A stretch of DNA of 64,000 nt, taken from positions 9,914,001 through 9,978,000 of the forward strand of contig CM020509.1 of NCBI GenBank assembly GCA_009823395.1, read 5' to 3'. A model generated the notes under the pieces. That model searched no databases, was not told the DNA's origin, and was given only the letters and a program-made list of their open reading frames with translations. A program made the position numbers and the translations under genes. This stretch comes from Thamnaconus septentrionalis. Taxonomy: Eukaryota; Chordata; Actinopteri; Tetraodontiformes; Monacanthidae. This document shows positions 1 to 14,645 of this stretch, in pieces (within the stretch, counting starts at the first letter, position 1; every line of letters begins with the position of its first letter).

Positions 1-466
1 ATGACTGGTGATGCTGATTGGCAGGGAACAGGTCTGTGCTTGATTGGGTGAAGGTTATGTACCTATGTTATGTTTTCTGTGCTATATAAATAAAGGTTTT
101 ATAATTTGTATGCATGCATCAGTTATGTTTTCCCGACAAGTTATTTCTGATATGATCTGGCACCTCATATAATTCTGTATTTATGCACGATGAAATCAAT
201 CTTAAACAAAAGTCAAAATCCACATTTTCAAACCCGACTTTAACTTTCTGCTTTTCATCTCCCCGAGCGCTGAGTGCTTTAAATTCATCAAACACAGAAC
301 AGAAGCCACACCAGGAACACGGCGGTATATTCAACAGGGATTTCTTTTCCTTTGTAATATTTAAGCGCGCTCTACTAGAAATAGGTTATTGTCGGCTCCA
401 TCTCGTCAAGTCGTCGTCATGAATAATTCAGTAAAAAATAAATAAATTTGCAGGTGAGACTCTGGA

Positions 467-509
<43 letters not shown>
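467..509. repeat. CTGG tetranucleotide microsatellite
   Basis: About ten near-perfect copies of the CTGG unit. An open reading frame crosses it only because the repeat is translatable; no gene is implied. Confidence 0.9.
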
Positions 510-3185
510 CCCACGGCCCTCCGGAGCAGACGCACAGACGCCAAAGGCATGGAAGTCACCTCCATACATGGTCAAGACTGTCAAAAACACAACTGCTGGC
601 ATTATTGCATGTGGTTATGTCACAGAGAAGAGCAGCCACCGCCGCCCTGCCAGCCTCCTATACGGCGCTTAACATAAACATTGGCTAACCCGCAGCCTAC
701 ATTGTGACCCAGATGGGAGAAAAGCGGGACAGAAAGAAGACTTAAACACTTTTGTGTCTCTGCCGTCTCGGCGGGGAAGGCGAGGCTCTCGCTCGGCGAC
801 ACACTTAGCCACTTAATGGGGGCCTGCTCGCCGCGTCCTTATAGGTGGAGGTGGAAGGGGGTGGCTCTCATCGCCACGAGACACCACAGTCGCCACTTCA
901 CCAGCCAGGGGGCCACTCGGGTGTAGCGCACGCAATTCAATTACCTGGCACGCGAGAGAAGCGACCCGAGGGAAGTTGGAGTTTCGTGAGAAAACGCAGG
1001 CCGACCCTCGTCGACAGGATGGAGAATCGAGAGTCATTTCATCGACCCATGAGTCACGATTCCTCATTTTTACGAACTCATTCAGTCAGTAGCTGGTGCT
1101 ACGGCTAGCTCGCTAACTGAAAAGAAGAGACTGGACAGTGCGTTGCTGTTGTGCGACTGCTATTCAAACTGCATTGGTTTAAATACATCAAGTCCGTGGC
1201 TGGATTACTCCTGCAAGTCTCAACTCAACTCAACAACTCAAATGGTTTGAAATTCTAATTCTTTGTTGAGTGACTTAAATCAACTCTAGTTAGTTTCTCA
1301 TCACTTCAATCCACTGAAGTAGCTTCTATTTCTCCAGTCTGAACTGACTCACAAAGCCTATAGTAACCAGGTCTTACACTTGCCCAGTTTGTTTCAGGGT
1401 CTGTCTGTTGAGTGTCCCTCACATGGAGCTCTGCCAGTCATCACCCAGAGGACCTGTTATTTTGGGAACTCAGCTGAGGAGAGATGACAACATCATGCAC
1501 TGCTTAAGCCGCTTACATTTCCTCAAGCACTCCCAGCGCACCCTCGGATCTACACCCTTGTACTGCTGCCGCTGCTGCTGCTGTCACTTGTGCACCACGT
1601 GCACCGAACCGTATGTGAACAGGCACGCTGACGGATGTGCACCTGCGTTTACATGGGCGGGTAATTAGGGCAAGAAAAATTGAAAACACTTTGGGGTCGG
1701 CGAGAGAAACGTCGCAGGAGATGTTTGTGTGTTTTAGGAATGACTGGACACACAACTCAGTTCATTAAAGGCAGACTGCGCCACATTTGAAGAGCTTTTA
1801 TGGCATGAAATGGAATTTTGGAATGTGATTTATGTTCTTAGTTGGATAAAGCCACAAGACTATAAATAAGTTGTTGTAAAAAAGTAAAGAGCAGGTCATC
1901 CTGGGCAAAGAGACATGTGATATCTAGACGGACATCAGAAAACAGAAATTACATTGATCATTGCATGCAGTGTATTATTTTCTACCTTCAGATGCCGCTA
2001 AACGTACACACTGGTCCTTTAAGTTTCAAAATAATATTGACCTGCATTAGCAGCAGCTCAACAGAGCCTCTGTGCCACAGGACGACCGCAAAGGCAGCAA
2101 ATCTTTGGGCTCTAATTCCGCTGCAGTCCCCCGCAGTCACCGTAGCTCATCCTGCACTGGCGCCATTGGTCCCGACGCCAAACAGCGGAGAGAGGGCGGC
2201 GTAAAAAAATAAATAAATAAAAAACTCAAGCCGGGAACACCGCGGGCTGTTTGGCCGGCAAAGTGACGGGAAAATTTGTTAACACGAAATCTCAGCGCGG
2301 CTGAGTCGGAGGAGGAGGAAGAGGAGAAGGAGAGGGCCGATGTTAAAAGAGTAAGTTGAAGTGGAAGTGATAAAAGGCAGAGCAGACAAGCGGAGAGATT
2401 TAAGCCCCTTCTTTCTGGCTGCTGGAAGGAGTTTGGGCTGATGAGAAAAGAAATAAGCTGCGAGAGGAGGAAAGTGGAGTTAGTCGCAAACTACGGGAGT
2501 TCACTCGGGATCGTCGTCTCCTTTTGTCAATAGAGTGACTGAGTGCAGACGTGGGAGCGTGAGGCATTAACCCCTAACAGCAGCGACGCATCTGCCAAAA
2601 AAACGCACAACTTCTGCACATCTCCTGGCAGGCCGCAGATGTAACGCACCTCCCGACCCGCCGCCCCCTCAAGCTACACCGATACTCTGCAAATACACAC
2701 AAAATCAGACGGGGAGACAGACAGAGTGCAATCAGTCGCAGGTTATCTGTGGCGACATTCATCAGCATTCAGACGGCTGCCGCCAGAGACAGCACAGCCC
2801 CTTCTCCTCCCGCCTCCCCCCTCAGCACTGCACGTTTCAAAGTGGGAGAGATGAGGGAGGGGAGGGGTGAGGAGCGAGCGGGAGGCAGAGAACCCCCCCC
2901 AAAAAAAGAGTTGCAGAGTCGGCAGACCCCACGAGCAACACCTGCACGACTGGGTCTTGTGCTGTTGATTTTGTTCAAAAATAAACACAGCTTTGCCTTT
3001 TCTTATTTTTTTGTTTGCCTGCATGTACTTACAGGAGCCCCACAGGACTGCTTCCTCTTAGAACAGAGTATGTATAACAACAGCTGCAAGTTACAGGTAT
3101 AAACTGTGTAGAAAAACACATACTTCTGGATTAAACAGTCAATAATTTGAGCCTTATTGTGTTCACACTGAGAAATGTGCAAAAA

Positions 3186-3515
3186 TCCATCCATCCATCC
3201 ATCCATCCATCTACTGTCAATGCTAATCCTGCACTCAAGGTCCCAGGAGTCCTGGAGTCCCAGCTGTCTCGGGGTGAAGGTGGGGTTACAGCCTGGACAA
3301 GCTGCCAGTTTATCACAGCACCGCAGAGAGAAACCCACACTCACATTCACACCTACACCACCTTAGAGTTGCCAATCAGCCTAACGTGCTAGAGTTCGGA
3401 CAGCGGGACGGAGTCTGAGTAGCCAAACCCACGCAGACACAGAGAGAACATGCAAACTCCTCACAGAAAGGCCTTGGGTAGGAATCAAACCTGCAACCTT
3501 CTTGCACTGAGGCAA
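3186..3515 (+). repeat. Fish interspersed repeat, catcc-headed family, copy 1
   Basis: A run of catc units is followed by a degenerate body with landmarks shared with copies 2 and 3: a 'cagctgtc' block, 'cctggacaag', 'ccagtttatc', 'cacattcacacctac', 'cccacgcagacaca', 'catgcaaactcc' and 'gaatcaaac'. This family is common in percomorph genomes. Its class is not assigned here. Confidence 0.75.
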
Positions 3516-4365
3516 CAGAATTAACTATTGATAAAATGTAATGTACTAATTAAATAAAGAGAGAAATTGTGGAGGTATAGAAAGATGCAAACTTCACTGA
3601 ATTAGCAAAATGTTGTATTAGCGACATAGCCGCAGCTCAGTCATAACTCTTGAAAGGCCAGCAGCAGGCTGCCATTATTAGCGTTTGCCAAGCCTGTCGT
3701 CATTTGCTAGCATAAGCAAGGTAGTTAACGTTAACATCTGTGACCTACAGTAACACACGTCTTCAGTCTTTGTGAAAATGCAGCCACCAGCATAAGTGTA
3801 AGACAGCAGCACCGCTCCAGCCCACTGTTGAGGCAGCACAGTAAGTCGGTCGCTTGGAATGATTAGACAGCGACATTTCCCTTTAAATCGTTAACTTGAG
3901 GGGCTGAGCGGTGCAGTGATGTCATGTCTGGACCGACGATGAGCGTGTGTGTCCTACTCTGCGTGCCACCGCCTGCTGAGAGCTCATTTATGCAGGAGTT
4001 TTCAGGCTGCGACGCATGAATGGATCTTCATGCAAATGTTCATCCATATGCATACATCACACACACACACGCATTCATTCTGTGACTATAGATTCCACCA
4101 GATGTGTCCACAGTCTGACTCAGTTTACAGTTTGCTCCAAGACTGAACTAGAAATACTGCAACCCTCCCCCCTCCACCACGCTTCCCCTTGTGGAGCTGC
4201 GCCCTGTATAAGATGACACAGTCAACAGCCACAGCAACACTGCAGACTGGAAAGCCATTAGCAGTTTATACCACCTGCACCGGTTCAGAGGGTTTAGATG
4301 TTTACAGTGTGAAGCATGGGCTCAAAATGTTGGACCTTCAAAATAAAAGTGCAAAAACATAAAGT

Positions 4366-4640
4366 TCATTCATTCATTCATCTTCTATACCCGCTTATTC
4401 CAATTCAGGGTCACGGGGGTCTGCTGGAGCCTATCCCAGCTGTCTTAGGGCGAAGGCAGGGTGACACCCTGGACAAGACGCCAGTTCATCGCAGGGCCAC
4501 ATAGAGACAAACAACCATTCACACTCACATGCACACCTACGGACAATTTAGAATATTCAATTGACCTCACATGCATGTTTTTGGACTGTGGGAGGAAGCC
4601 GGAGAACCCGGAGAGAACCCACGCAGACACGGAAACATAA
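4366..4640 (+). repeat. Fish interspersed repeat, catcc-headed family, copy 2
   Basis: Starts with a cattc/catc run and continues through 'ctataccc-gcttattcc', 'gagcctatcccagctgtc', 'ccctggacaag', 'gccagttcatcgcagggcc' and 'gagaacccacgcagacacgg'. It is the least diverged of the three copies over its length and is truncated at the 3' end compared with copies 1 and 3. Confidence 0.8.
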
Positions 4641-5830
4641 AGTTATACGATGCAAAAAATATATAAATTCACATTTATTCCATTCCAATTATTATCACTG
4701 CAGTGAGAGAACAGCTCAAAGCAACCTCCACACTTTTCTCTCCGGCTCCCACACAACTGCCTGTAAACAAACGCAAACTGGCAGGACTCAGCGCCACTTG
4801 TTAGAAAATCTGCCACCACCGGGTCAGTTTTGCTTCCCTTCCTTTTGGTCCCCCTGCTCTCAGATCCCCTTCAATCTGCGACCTGGGTGCCGTGACACAG
4901 CCACTCATTAGCGAGTAGCAGTGGGCAGGCGGAGATCGCTTTGCATAAGACAAACAACTTAATTAGTGGCAGAACGGCCGTAATAAGTTCAGCTCAAAAT
5001 AGTTTTGGGGGGAGGAGGGGAAGAAAGCAGGGGGAGAATCGTGTAACGCTGTAATTATGGCTGGGCTATTTCTGGATTTCACGTCAGGAGGGGAGGGGTT
5101 GGGTTTATTAGTGGCCAAGGATTGTGGGTTTTCTCCATAACGTCTGCAAGCAAACTGGTGATGCACCTGTTTTTTTGTTTTTTGTTTTTTCTGTAAAACT
5201 GGGTTGCTCAAAGAATCTGGACACATGAAATTTTAATCTGTCATTTTGCTCCCTTTGGACTCCAGAACTTGCCCAATGTTTTGGGTTTGCTGATTTCCAC
5301 TTAAATCATCTCCTTGACATTAGCTGTAGCCTAGTTAACTGCTCAGCCTATTAACCACCATGCTGATTCTGGGTCTGCTAAGTACCGACTGCACAATCCT
5401 AAATCTCTCTGTATTAATCATGCAAATTTACATTGACGTTTAAGCAATTTCACATTTGTTTATTTCTATCTAATTATTATCAAATTGCTGTATTTTACCC
5501 AACAACACATTGTGCTATCGGCATCACAGAATCCTGGCCAGTGGCTGATTTGCGATAAAAATATCAGCAGATCAGGGAATCGGCAAAAAGAGAAAGAACA
5601 TATCACCACATACCACCAGTCTGCATGTGTGAGACACAATTGCAAATCTGACTGTTGATTGCATAAATTTGCCAAATATAATACAAACCAATTTAGCATA
5701 GTCCATTCATTTTTACATAAAGGTTGGCACAACAATACGAAACAGGTGAGAGAATATATGTATGTACAAAGCCTTATATTTACACCTAGGCCTTCTACGT
5801 GATTATAGGACACTACAGGATACGTCAGTA

Positions 5831-5945
5831 GCCTATTGGGCCATGCAGTCACATGACTGGCAAAAGAAAAGGACTGAGGAGATTAGAAATGGACAGGGTT
5901 AGTTTCAAACTGCAACATTTTTAACAACAATATGAAATGAGTAAT
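5831..5945 (+). repeat. Local direct repeat, left copy
   Basis: Shares with 6541-6640 the blocks 'ggcaaaagaaaaggactgag' and 'ttttaacaacaatat', in the same order and spacing apart from a short indel. The two copies lie about 710 bases apart in direct orientation. Confidence 0.7.
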
Positions 5946-6088
5946 AGAATATACACATCCAAGTCTACGTCAGGAAGTATTTCAATATGAACCATTACCT
6001 TTGACACACACACGGTTCAGGTCATGTGCAGCAGCAGCAGGGCTAACACTTATCCCCGCAGGCTCGATGGCTTGACCGCGTTCTAGTG

Positions 6089-6090
<2 letters not shown>

Positions 6091-6132
<42 letters not shown>
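6091..6132. repeat. TG dinucleotide microsatellite
   Basis: An uninterrupted TG run of about 21 units. Confidence 0.95.
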
Positions 6133-6133
<1 letters not shown>

Positions 6134-6540
6134 ACGTGTGTCTGTTTGTGTTGTGTAGAGGAGCAGGTACGACTCTAATGCCACGGCCAAGAACAGATCG
6201 AGACCCAGAGCCAAAGACGGAGAAACAACCATCTGTGTCTTAGAGCTTTGAAGCATCCACCCACTCCTCCACACAAACACAACATAATGCTGCGCAACAC
6301 TGTGCCGCGTGCGTCCAGGCCCATTTGCCTGATGGCTACAGTGCGTGTGTAGAGTTGTATGTCGTGGGCGTCGCACGCTCGGGTGCCCTCTGAATGTCAA
6401 GGATTGATCTTTGCACCAGACTCTGCATTTTTATTTTAGAATCCATGAATGACTGAGGGGGGGGAAATGGACGCATACAAATTTCCGATCCGAAATCGAT
6501 ATCCATCGGCAAAGTAACGCAGTCGCCCCGGTGACGCATG

Positions 6541-6640
6541 CCTACTGTGTTATGCAAGTCACATGGCTGGCAAAAGAAAAGGACTGAGGAGACAGATTCA
6601 AACTGAGACCTTTTTAACAACAATATAAAACAAGCGAAAG
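6541..6640 (+). repeat. Local direct repeat, right copy
   Basis: Partner of 5831-5945. It could be a small local duplication or two members of a dispersed repeat; the window alone cannot tell. Confidence 0.7.
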
Positions 6641-9600
6641 TGCAATTTCTATATGTATTTGTTCACACATAGACAGAGCCGTGCACACGCCGTATTTAAA
6701 CTGGGATGACGAATGATCTGAGGGTAAGTGTGAGGATTGCCTCCACACTGTGTTAACAACACCTTCTGTTCATGGGGACGAAAATGCCCCTAAGCCCAAA
6801 AACTATTTAAAGGATTTTTCATACCACTCGTTCGCGTACCGTACTTGCTGTTTAGAAATTACAATAGGCGCAGTGCAACGTGCACAAGGCTCGGACAGTG
6901 CAAAAACAAAGAACAAAAAAACAACAAACCTAAAAACCTGGGCTGTAAACAAACACCAGATGCCTCTTCACTGATCTGCTGGGAAGAGCCAAAAACAAAG
7001 AAAACACACAGGCAGAGTAGACGGGAAGCATGCGGCATTCCGCAGAAGCTGCCGTGTGAGAACAAGATCCACCTCGAGCTTAATGGGAAGGGGGAGTGTT
7101 GCACGTTGCTTCACCTTCACACATGCATGAAGGTTGCTGTGATGGAAGGGTCTGAGCTTTGAAGACAAAGGCAGATGCACATTGACTCCCAGTTACAGCG
7201 ACTACTGTAGTAAGTCTCATCTTCCTCATATTGAAAACTTGCTGGTTTCCACTTTAGAAAAAAACACCACAAGCGCCTGTGCAAGTAAGATGCTGGAACA
7301 GTAAACAGCTGTGTCGTGTGTACACGGGGACACAAAAATGCAGGTTTTTATGTCTGTGTCTGCGTTTGTGTGCAAGCGTGCATAAACACCAGACACTCAA
7401 CAAGATAAAAATCAGGATGAGGCTCATAATCTGAACACTTTCCCAGCTCTAAAATGGAAGTCCAGCTAAAATTAGACCGTTTTCTTTGTTTGGCTGATTA
7501 AACTGGATTCATCCAAACAAACTAAACAGAAATCCTGAAATGAGATACTTAAAAAAAAAAAAATAACTGCAATGGTAAACAAATGTGTCTTTGACCTGGG
7601 AGAAACAAACAATGAGCACTGACCGCAGGGTTAAAGGTCAGGGACTTTACCTCCTCTTTTAGGGAAATGGAATCGTGCTAGAAAGTGCCGGTGAAACGGG
7701 CACTCGAGAGGGTTTAAGTGGCCGAGAGGAGTTAGCGGCCCAATTGGAGCAATTTGTCCATTGTCCCCGTCTCAATTTCCCACTGTAACCTTTCAGCGAG
7801 GCTGAAGCTTTTCCGTTGCCGGGTTGCGTGTAACCTTTTCATCTCGCCCACAGCTCTGCTCATCTCCTTTATGGGAGCCAGTTCCGCTGTAAAGGATTAC
7901 TGTTAGATCACCGGCCGCCATCTCTCTCCCTCACTCGATCCCTTTCTCTCCCCCCCAACCCCATCTCGTTATCTCGCTCTCGCCGGGTACCGCAGCGAAG
8001 GCCTGAGAATTGTCCCCTCTAACTACACTGAAAACAGAAAAAAATGATGTGAACACTTGCAACATGGAATCATGGAAACAACAACAAATAGGTAGGAATC
8101 TGGCTGCTGCAGGGCCACATAGTTAGCCATAGAGTTTGCAGCATCCTTGAATCTGAAGTTCTGCTGGCTTTTCCGGTGTTGTCACTTGCCTCGGAGAGGT
8201 CTAAATGCCATTTGTGACATCACATTTCCTGCTCCGTCACACTCCAGTATTAGTAGATCAGTAAATGTATATGTTTTTCTAATTTCTGTGCAGTTCATTG
8301 ACAGGCCGGAGGCGCATCATTGTTAGAAAACAACTGTACAGTAAATATTGCCTCACACGGGGAACCTTTGAATATCGGTGTAAGTGTGCCAGGCAAAGTG
8401 AGACATTGTTAGTCGAGAGGGTACAATTGGGGCTAAAAGGAGAGAGACAACAGATTGTTCTGACTCCTCCAAGCAGTTGTCTGTTCATTGTCCAAAACAT
8501 TTATTGGACCATTTTTCCAAGGCAGCCCGTCTGCTGTTTATTTTGTATGGTGTCACTTTTGGGCGCGTGCCACCTCCAGCATAAAAATTAGGCTTTTTTT
8601 TATTTTCAGAGTTTTGGTCATACAGCTTTTGTCGATATTATCCTCTCCTTTGTCACCATTTCTTGTTCTTTCTTCAGACAAACAACGAGGCAGACTGGGC
8701 TCATCACTCTCACGGCCATTTGCAAACACGGCAGTACCTCTTCCAAAATCGTCCCCACAACTGTTAAACATCAACACAACAGTAACTGAAAGCTTTGAGA
8801 ATTGTTTAAAAAAAGGTTACATAACATTATAAAGCTGCAGAATGGTGAAAATTTGCACTCAGTTTGAAATCTAGTCAAAACAAGAGTCACATGAAACATC
8901 TTTACTGTTCACACACGGCGTGTGCACAGTGTCCACCTACAGCAAACACACACACACACACACACACACCACCTCTCTATCTCTCCCCGTCTCTTTCATG
9001 CTCTCATGCGTTCGCGTGTGCGCGCACATGCGATGGCGTTCGCAGCACGCATGTCAGGTGGGCACGTCGCTCTCCACCCCCCACGGCTGACGACTCCCGC
9101 GCCTACAACAGGCGGCGTTGCCGTGGCAGCGTCTCATTATGCAAATTATGTCTCCCTGATGAGAAAGAGGCAGGCGCAGCCACGATGTTTGCTGCTCCAG
9201 ACTGTGTTAAATTGGCTTCAGGGACCAGCGAAGGCCTGTTGCTATATTTAGCCGTCATTTTAACAATATGGGGTTGTTCTCCCCTCCGCTCCTATTATTC
9301 TGGGAAACGGCTGGACAGCTCACGTTTAGCACTTGCCTTTTAAGTTTTCACACACAGTGACGGCTGAGGAATGATTCAAACGTAACCTTGTAAAGCCTGG
9401 CAACTCCAGCTTGAAAAACTCACATCTGGATCATTTCCATTGCCTGTACTGCAGGACCTGTCGCCATTCAATAAGGTTTAGTTGTGACAAAAACAGAAGC
9501 TACCGCTAGCTTGTAAACGATGTTGGCTGCAATGAGACAGTTTAAATTTTCTGGCAAGAATTTAGTTCAACACCACAGTTGAGGAAAATAAATTTGATTG

Positions 9601-12600
9601 ATCCTCTTTAAATGTCAACGACAGATTATCCAATGTCCATCAACATTTCCTGTGGGCTCTTTCCTAGATGGATATGCGATATAAGTCCAATGGATTTGGG
9701 TAACGTTCCATCCGTCACATCAGATTAACTAAAAATCAAAACAATCGTGCGTGACATTTCTGTCGAGTCTTGGCCGCCGCAAGGCTTCAATATTCTGCCG
9801 TTTCCTGCACCAGACGGGACTATTCCACTCCGGCTGTGTTGCCCTTCCAATCTCCTGTCCTCATTACTGAATGAAGGCGCTTTCTCCAAGGAACGCCGCT
9901 AATGGCTTTCTGCAATATATCATCTTTCATGTTTGCAGTGAAGAGAAACCAATATTAAATGTCACGGCCATTGCAGGCATTAAACACAGCCCAGAGACAT
10001 GGATCCATACGCTTTGTACATGGCTATAATTTATTTCTTCTGACCTCCTCTCAGTGATGCTGTAATATAGATAATAATACATCATCAGGTGAGTTACTAC
10101 GCCTGTCCTATAATTAAAGATCCAATCCGCACTGTGGACCGCGTTGACCCGGGTCTGTTTCTTTATACAGGACATGTGGGAGGTCAAACAAACAGCTCCA
10201 GCTCCAGTGTTGTCCGCTTCTCCCCCCAGAGACTGAGTCCATGTCTTCACTTTAATGAAACTGCTATTCTCAGCCCAGAGACCCAGGGATCAATATGGTC
10301 AATAGCATTAACCTCAAGAGAGAACACAGCCAGCTGAAGATAAAAGAAGACACGGGATGTCCGTCGAGGCCTAAACAAATGAGCATCGACTGCTATTGTT
10401 TGGTTTTTGCCCAAATTTCAAACCTCAACCAGTAAAAAATAAATAAATAAATAAAAATAAAAAAGACATCCTCATCTTCAATTGACTGAAAAAGCTTGAA
10501 GTGAGTGATTGCACTTTGTTTTGATTGTTGCTAGTCCTGCAAATTTCTTAAATTAAATTGTGATCAGGAAAGGCTGAGCTAGCTATTGATTGCACATCTG
10601 TTTGGCTGACAGTTCTGATTGAATGCTACATTTTCCACACGAGGTGATTCACCATTTGAGGATTTATCTCACCACTCCAGATTGATGGGAGGGGGTGTTG
10701 AGCAGTTTTCATCACTCAAAAAAATGAAATGCAAAATAGAATTTTAATATAGCAGCAAAGTCAATTGAAATGGTGTCCTCAATATCTAAACGCAGATTTT
10801 TAGATAAAAGCAATTGAGTCAACCGGACAAATATGTTTGTGAGGCCTGGCACTAACTGGTCTTTTTTAAAATGTCAAACTGTATAAACCGCTTATTTGAT
10901 AAAAAGCACCACAAGGTTTGCAGCGACGTGACTAACAGAGCACACCTGAACAAACAATGTCTCCAACCAGATTCTTTCAGGTCAAAGCTTGATCTTCCTC
11001 TTGATCTTGAAAATGACTTGGCATGGTGTACAACTAGCTAGAGGAAGCACTTCCTGCTTACCTCTAGATCTAAATATTGAACCAATCACAAAGTGTAAAT
11101 CACACCGCACAGAGATGAACTTTATTCTTGCAGGCGGCATCTTTGACTTCTAATCACTTCAAGCTTTTTAGAAAAAAAATCTAATACAACAAAGGCACAG
11201 CTCAGGAACAGCCACAAAATCACCTGCACTCTGTACAATAATAGTCTTGTAAACAAAAGGTTACAGTCAGGAGAAAGCCGAATGGCTGGCTAGCTCAATC
11301 TTCTCATGTCAGATGCTTTGTTTCAGCTCCACGCCGTGCAGCTGCCCCACTGAGATTTTCAAGCCTGAAGTTGTCCATGTCCATCTTTAAATGCTCCAAT
11401 CTGAATATTCCTTTCACCAGTGTCAAGGAAGCAGTGTCGGTACATTTCGAGGCGAGGGCAGAGAGAGCCACAGCCAGGCTTGGTCACCATGCCAACACCA
11501 GCATGGACACTGGAGTGATGGCGGTTTTATCAGAATTGTACACGCTTGAAGAGGACAGAATTACCTCCTGTCCTGGCAGGTTTTGGCAAGAGTTTAGCTC
11601 AACACTCCAGTACATCTTGCAACTATTGGAAGCAGCCTCCCACAGACTCATCCAGTGGTGAAGAAATAGATTTGCCTGTTTGTAGGAACGTCAACAACCA
11701 TGTCCATTAACCATCCTCGCTAACTTTTTTTTAAATTATTAAAGGTCTTTAACTTCCATCCCGCCACCTGCTCTTTTTTTGTCCAAAAAGCCCAGACAAA
11801 AGTTTATAACATGACGGAATCGAGCAGGACAAAAACAAACTTCAAACTTGACAGAATTTGACAACTTTGGCCTGCTTGAAATGACTTCGCCAGTGACGCG
11901 TTGACCAGAAATCACTCATCTCCTTAATCTCTGACTCGCAACAATTCCACACTGGGGTCCTTCAGTCCCATCAGGCAGAGTGCAGGTTGCTGTGGATGAC
12001 AGCAGCAGCTTGCCACCACCAGCCTCAGCCTTCATGCTCAGTAATTGCCTCCGTGACCTCTTTCTGCCTCAACCAAAAAAAGAAAAAGCACCCTGTAATA
12101 GCTTCTCACAGGACAAAACGCTGCTGCAACGTTTAAAATGATACACCTTTTTAAAAAAACAAAAAAAAGTTTCTATTTTTATCGCCTCCAATTGTTTCAA
12201 GGCTTTCTTTTCCCTTTTTTTTTTTAGATGTTACGCTGTGCTTCATTGTGCTTGGAGATTAATAATGAAGGCAGGCGATGCTGCTCTCGCTGTGCTTCGC
12301 GGCTACGAAGGCTTACAGACAAATGAGTCAGTGCTGCAACACGCTGAAGAGATGAGCTCGAGCAGCGTTGCCGTGAGCCCATTAGCACTCAGGTTGGAAT
12401 TTTCTCATGCCTGGCGAAGGCATTAAATGGGGATGAACTATTTCCATGAGCTATCTGTCATCTCAGCCATATGTCGAGGATAAAGGAGAGCGAGAGGAAG
12501 AGGAAAAAAGAAATGGGCGTATTGCTAAGCGTCATAAAAGTGCAGCATTTCCTTGAAGCGGCGTTGTGAGAAAAAAAAATGAGACCCCGCCACAGATTCA

Positions 12601-14645
12601 TTTTGGGAACATTTTCTGCTGATGTCATCGCAGTCCAATTTAGCTGATAACGGGCCAGAGGAAACTGTTATGTCATTCGTCCTTGCATTTGTGCTCCACT
12701 TTAAGAATCTATACCATGACCATTATGGCGGTGGATAAAAAGTGTAAAGCCCTGTGTGACACAGTTATTTGATGTGATGGGCAGATGACAGCAGAGGGAC
12801 GCTCGTCATTGTTCCCAGGACAGTTTGACACACTTAGAACAATTACAGGGATTATCCTGAGATGGGTTTAGCGACAGGAACATAAGTGCATTTCTAAAAG
12901 TAAAAATTGCAGTAATGCAAAGGTAGCGCATAATCCCACACCCGCTTTGTTTTTTGAGTTTTACTCTGCCCTACTTTTACGATGAGGACAGAGGGGGGGA
13001 ATTTAGGTGCAGGCATTAGATGATTTAATGGGGATATTTTATACCATTGCCATTCACATATCATTACATGGCTGGATTTCTTGCTTTTTTTCCTATTGAT
13101 CATTTTCTCTTTCTGTAAATTGCAAGTTCCCACTTTAGGCGGTTATGTAACCGTCAGCATCGAGCGCTGTCCATCCGCCGCTATCTATTGTTTACGGTGC
13201 GAAAAGCAGGACGGGCCTCTTCTATTTGACGTCTCACATTGTCCTTTTTAGCGTCAGGGTCATTAGCCAAGAGATAAACATTAATTGGAGGAAGGATTTC
13301 ATCTCGGCAGTGTAAAAAGAAAAGTTCTTGCCTCTCACGCGACCGCCGACGGCGCAGTCCCGCTTCTGAAAGAGGAGCAAGATTCAGCAAGGGAGCCAAA
13401 TGTTCCAACATCCATGACCATTTTTATTAAGCAGGATGATAACTCTCCCATCTGTGTGATGATATCTTTGACTGAAAGCCAAATGACATCAGCAAACCTG
13501 ACGTCTTCCCAGGATAGTTTCGCCGCATCAAGGAAGTGAGAAATTAGTGCCATTAAAGACGGAAGCCACGTGAAGAGACAGTGACACCACTTCTGGTTTG
13601 GCCTGGGCGCTTGGCTGTTTTTTGTTTCCTTTTTTCTCCACTGCAGGGGCTGATGGGAGAGTCCATAAAACAATCGACTCAGAAGACGCACAGCTTTGGA
13701 GACCGCCAGCAGCGAGGTGACTAATGCACCAGGGCAGAGTGCTTTTAAAAGAATTTAACACAGATGACATGGGACAAGGAAGAATTCCACGCTGGAGGCA
13801 AGATTCCTCACAATCATCTTTGCGTGTAGATGCTGATATCTGACCATCCAGTCACTTCTAACCAGTTCAGCCAAGAGGAATTATACCAGGAACTAACGCG
13901 ACGGTCGCACAGACCAAACGTCTCGCACAAACTAAAGATGACAAAGGATTAGAGGAGAGGGGTTGCTAACATTCGAGATCAGAGGTCAGCTGACAAGTCA
14001 TCAGCGGAGAGTGGCAGGTCGCTAATGCAAGGAGAGCCGCTGTCCTCCAGGCGGCGCGGCCGGGTCTGCGTCAGTCTCGGCTTGTGACGAGTAGCAGGTC
14101 CACCGTCCTGACAGGCCAGAAACCTCGTGAAGAACAAGTTCTCACCACACGCCTCCGCCAGCAAACACAAAGCCGTCGCCAGCTCCTGATGTTTGCACTA
14201 GTGACATGTTTTTAGCTTTCGTCTGAACTTCTGGAGGGATGTTTCTGGACGTCACATTTACAGCGCAGCTTGGGCGAACCGCACAGTTTCACACCCCACA
14301 CTGAACCCCGGGAGCTTCAAGCTGAAGCTCTGAGCAAGTGTGATGCAATTGCTGTTACCATGGTCACAGGCTGTTTACCGCAGCTAAATATGCGCGGCAC
14401 CCGGAGCACCTTGGCCTTGCTTTAAATGGCTTTGCAGTCAGGTTGGCCTTGTGGGTGATGCCAGTCCAAATCGGGAAAAGTGATTTTATTTATTTTAACC
14501 AGACAAATCCATTCTCCCAAATATTTGCCTGAACCCATTCAACCCATGGGTGTCATTGGCCAAAGGCTGTAGTTGACCTAGGGTATCGACAGGAGGATGA
14601 AAGCAAATCGCAACACGCATTTCCAAAAAATGATGATAAGTAGTA

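Noticed and set aside
7219..7241. Similarity of 'acttgctggtttcc' to the mature sequence of miR-505, which lies in ATP11C in mammals
   Set aside because: Only about 14 bases match, it is far from atp11c, and no hairpin partner was seen nearby.
8864..9343. Plus-strand open frame of 159 codons
   Set aside because: It runs through a CA repeat and Cys/His-rich low-complexity sequence, shows no domain and has no splice or homology support.
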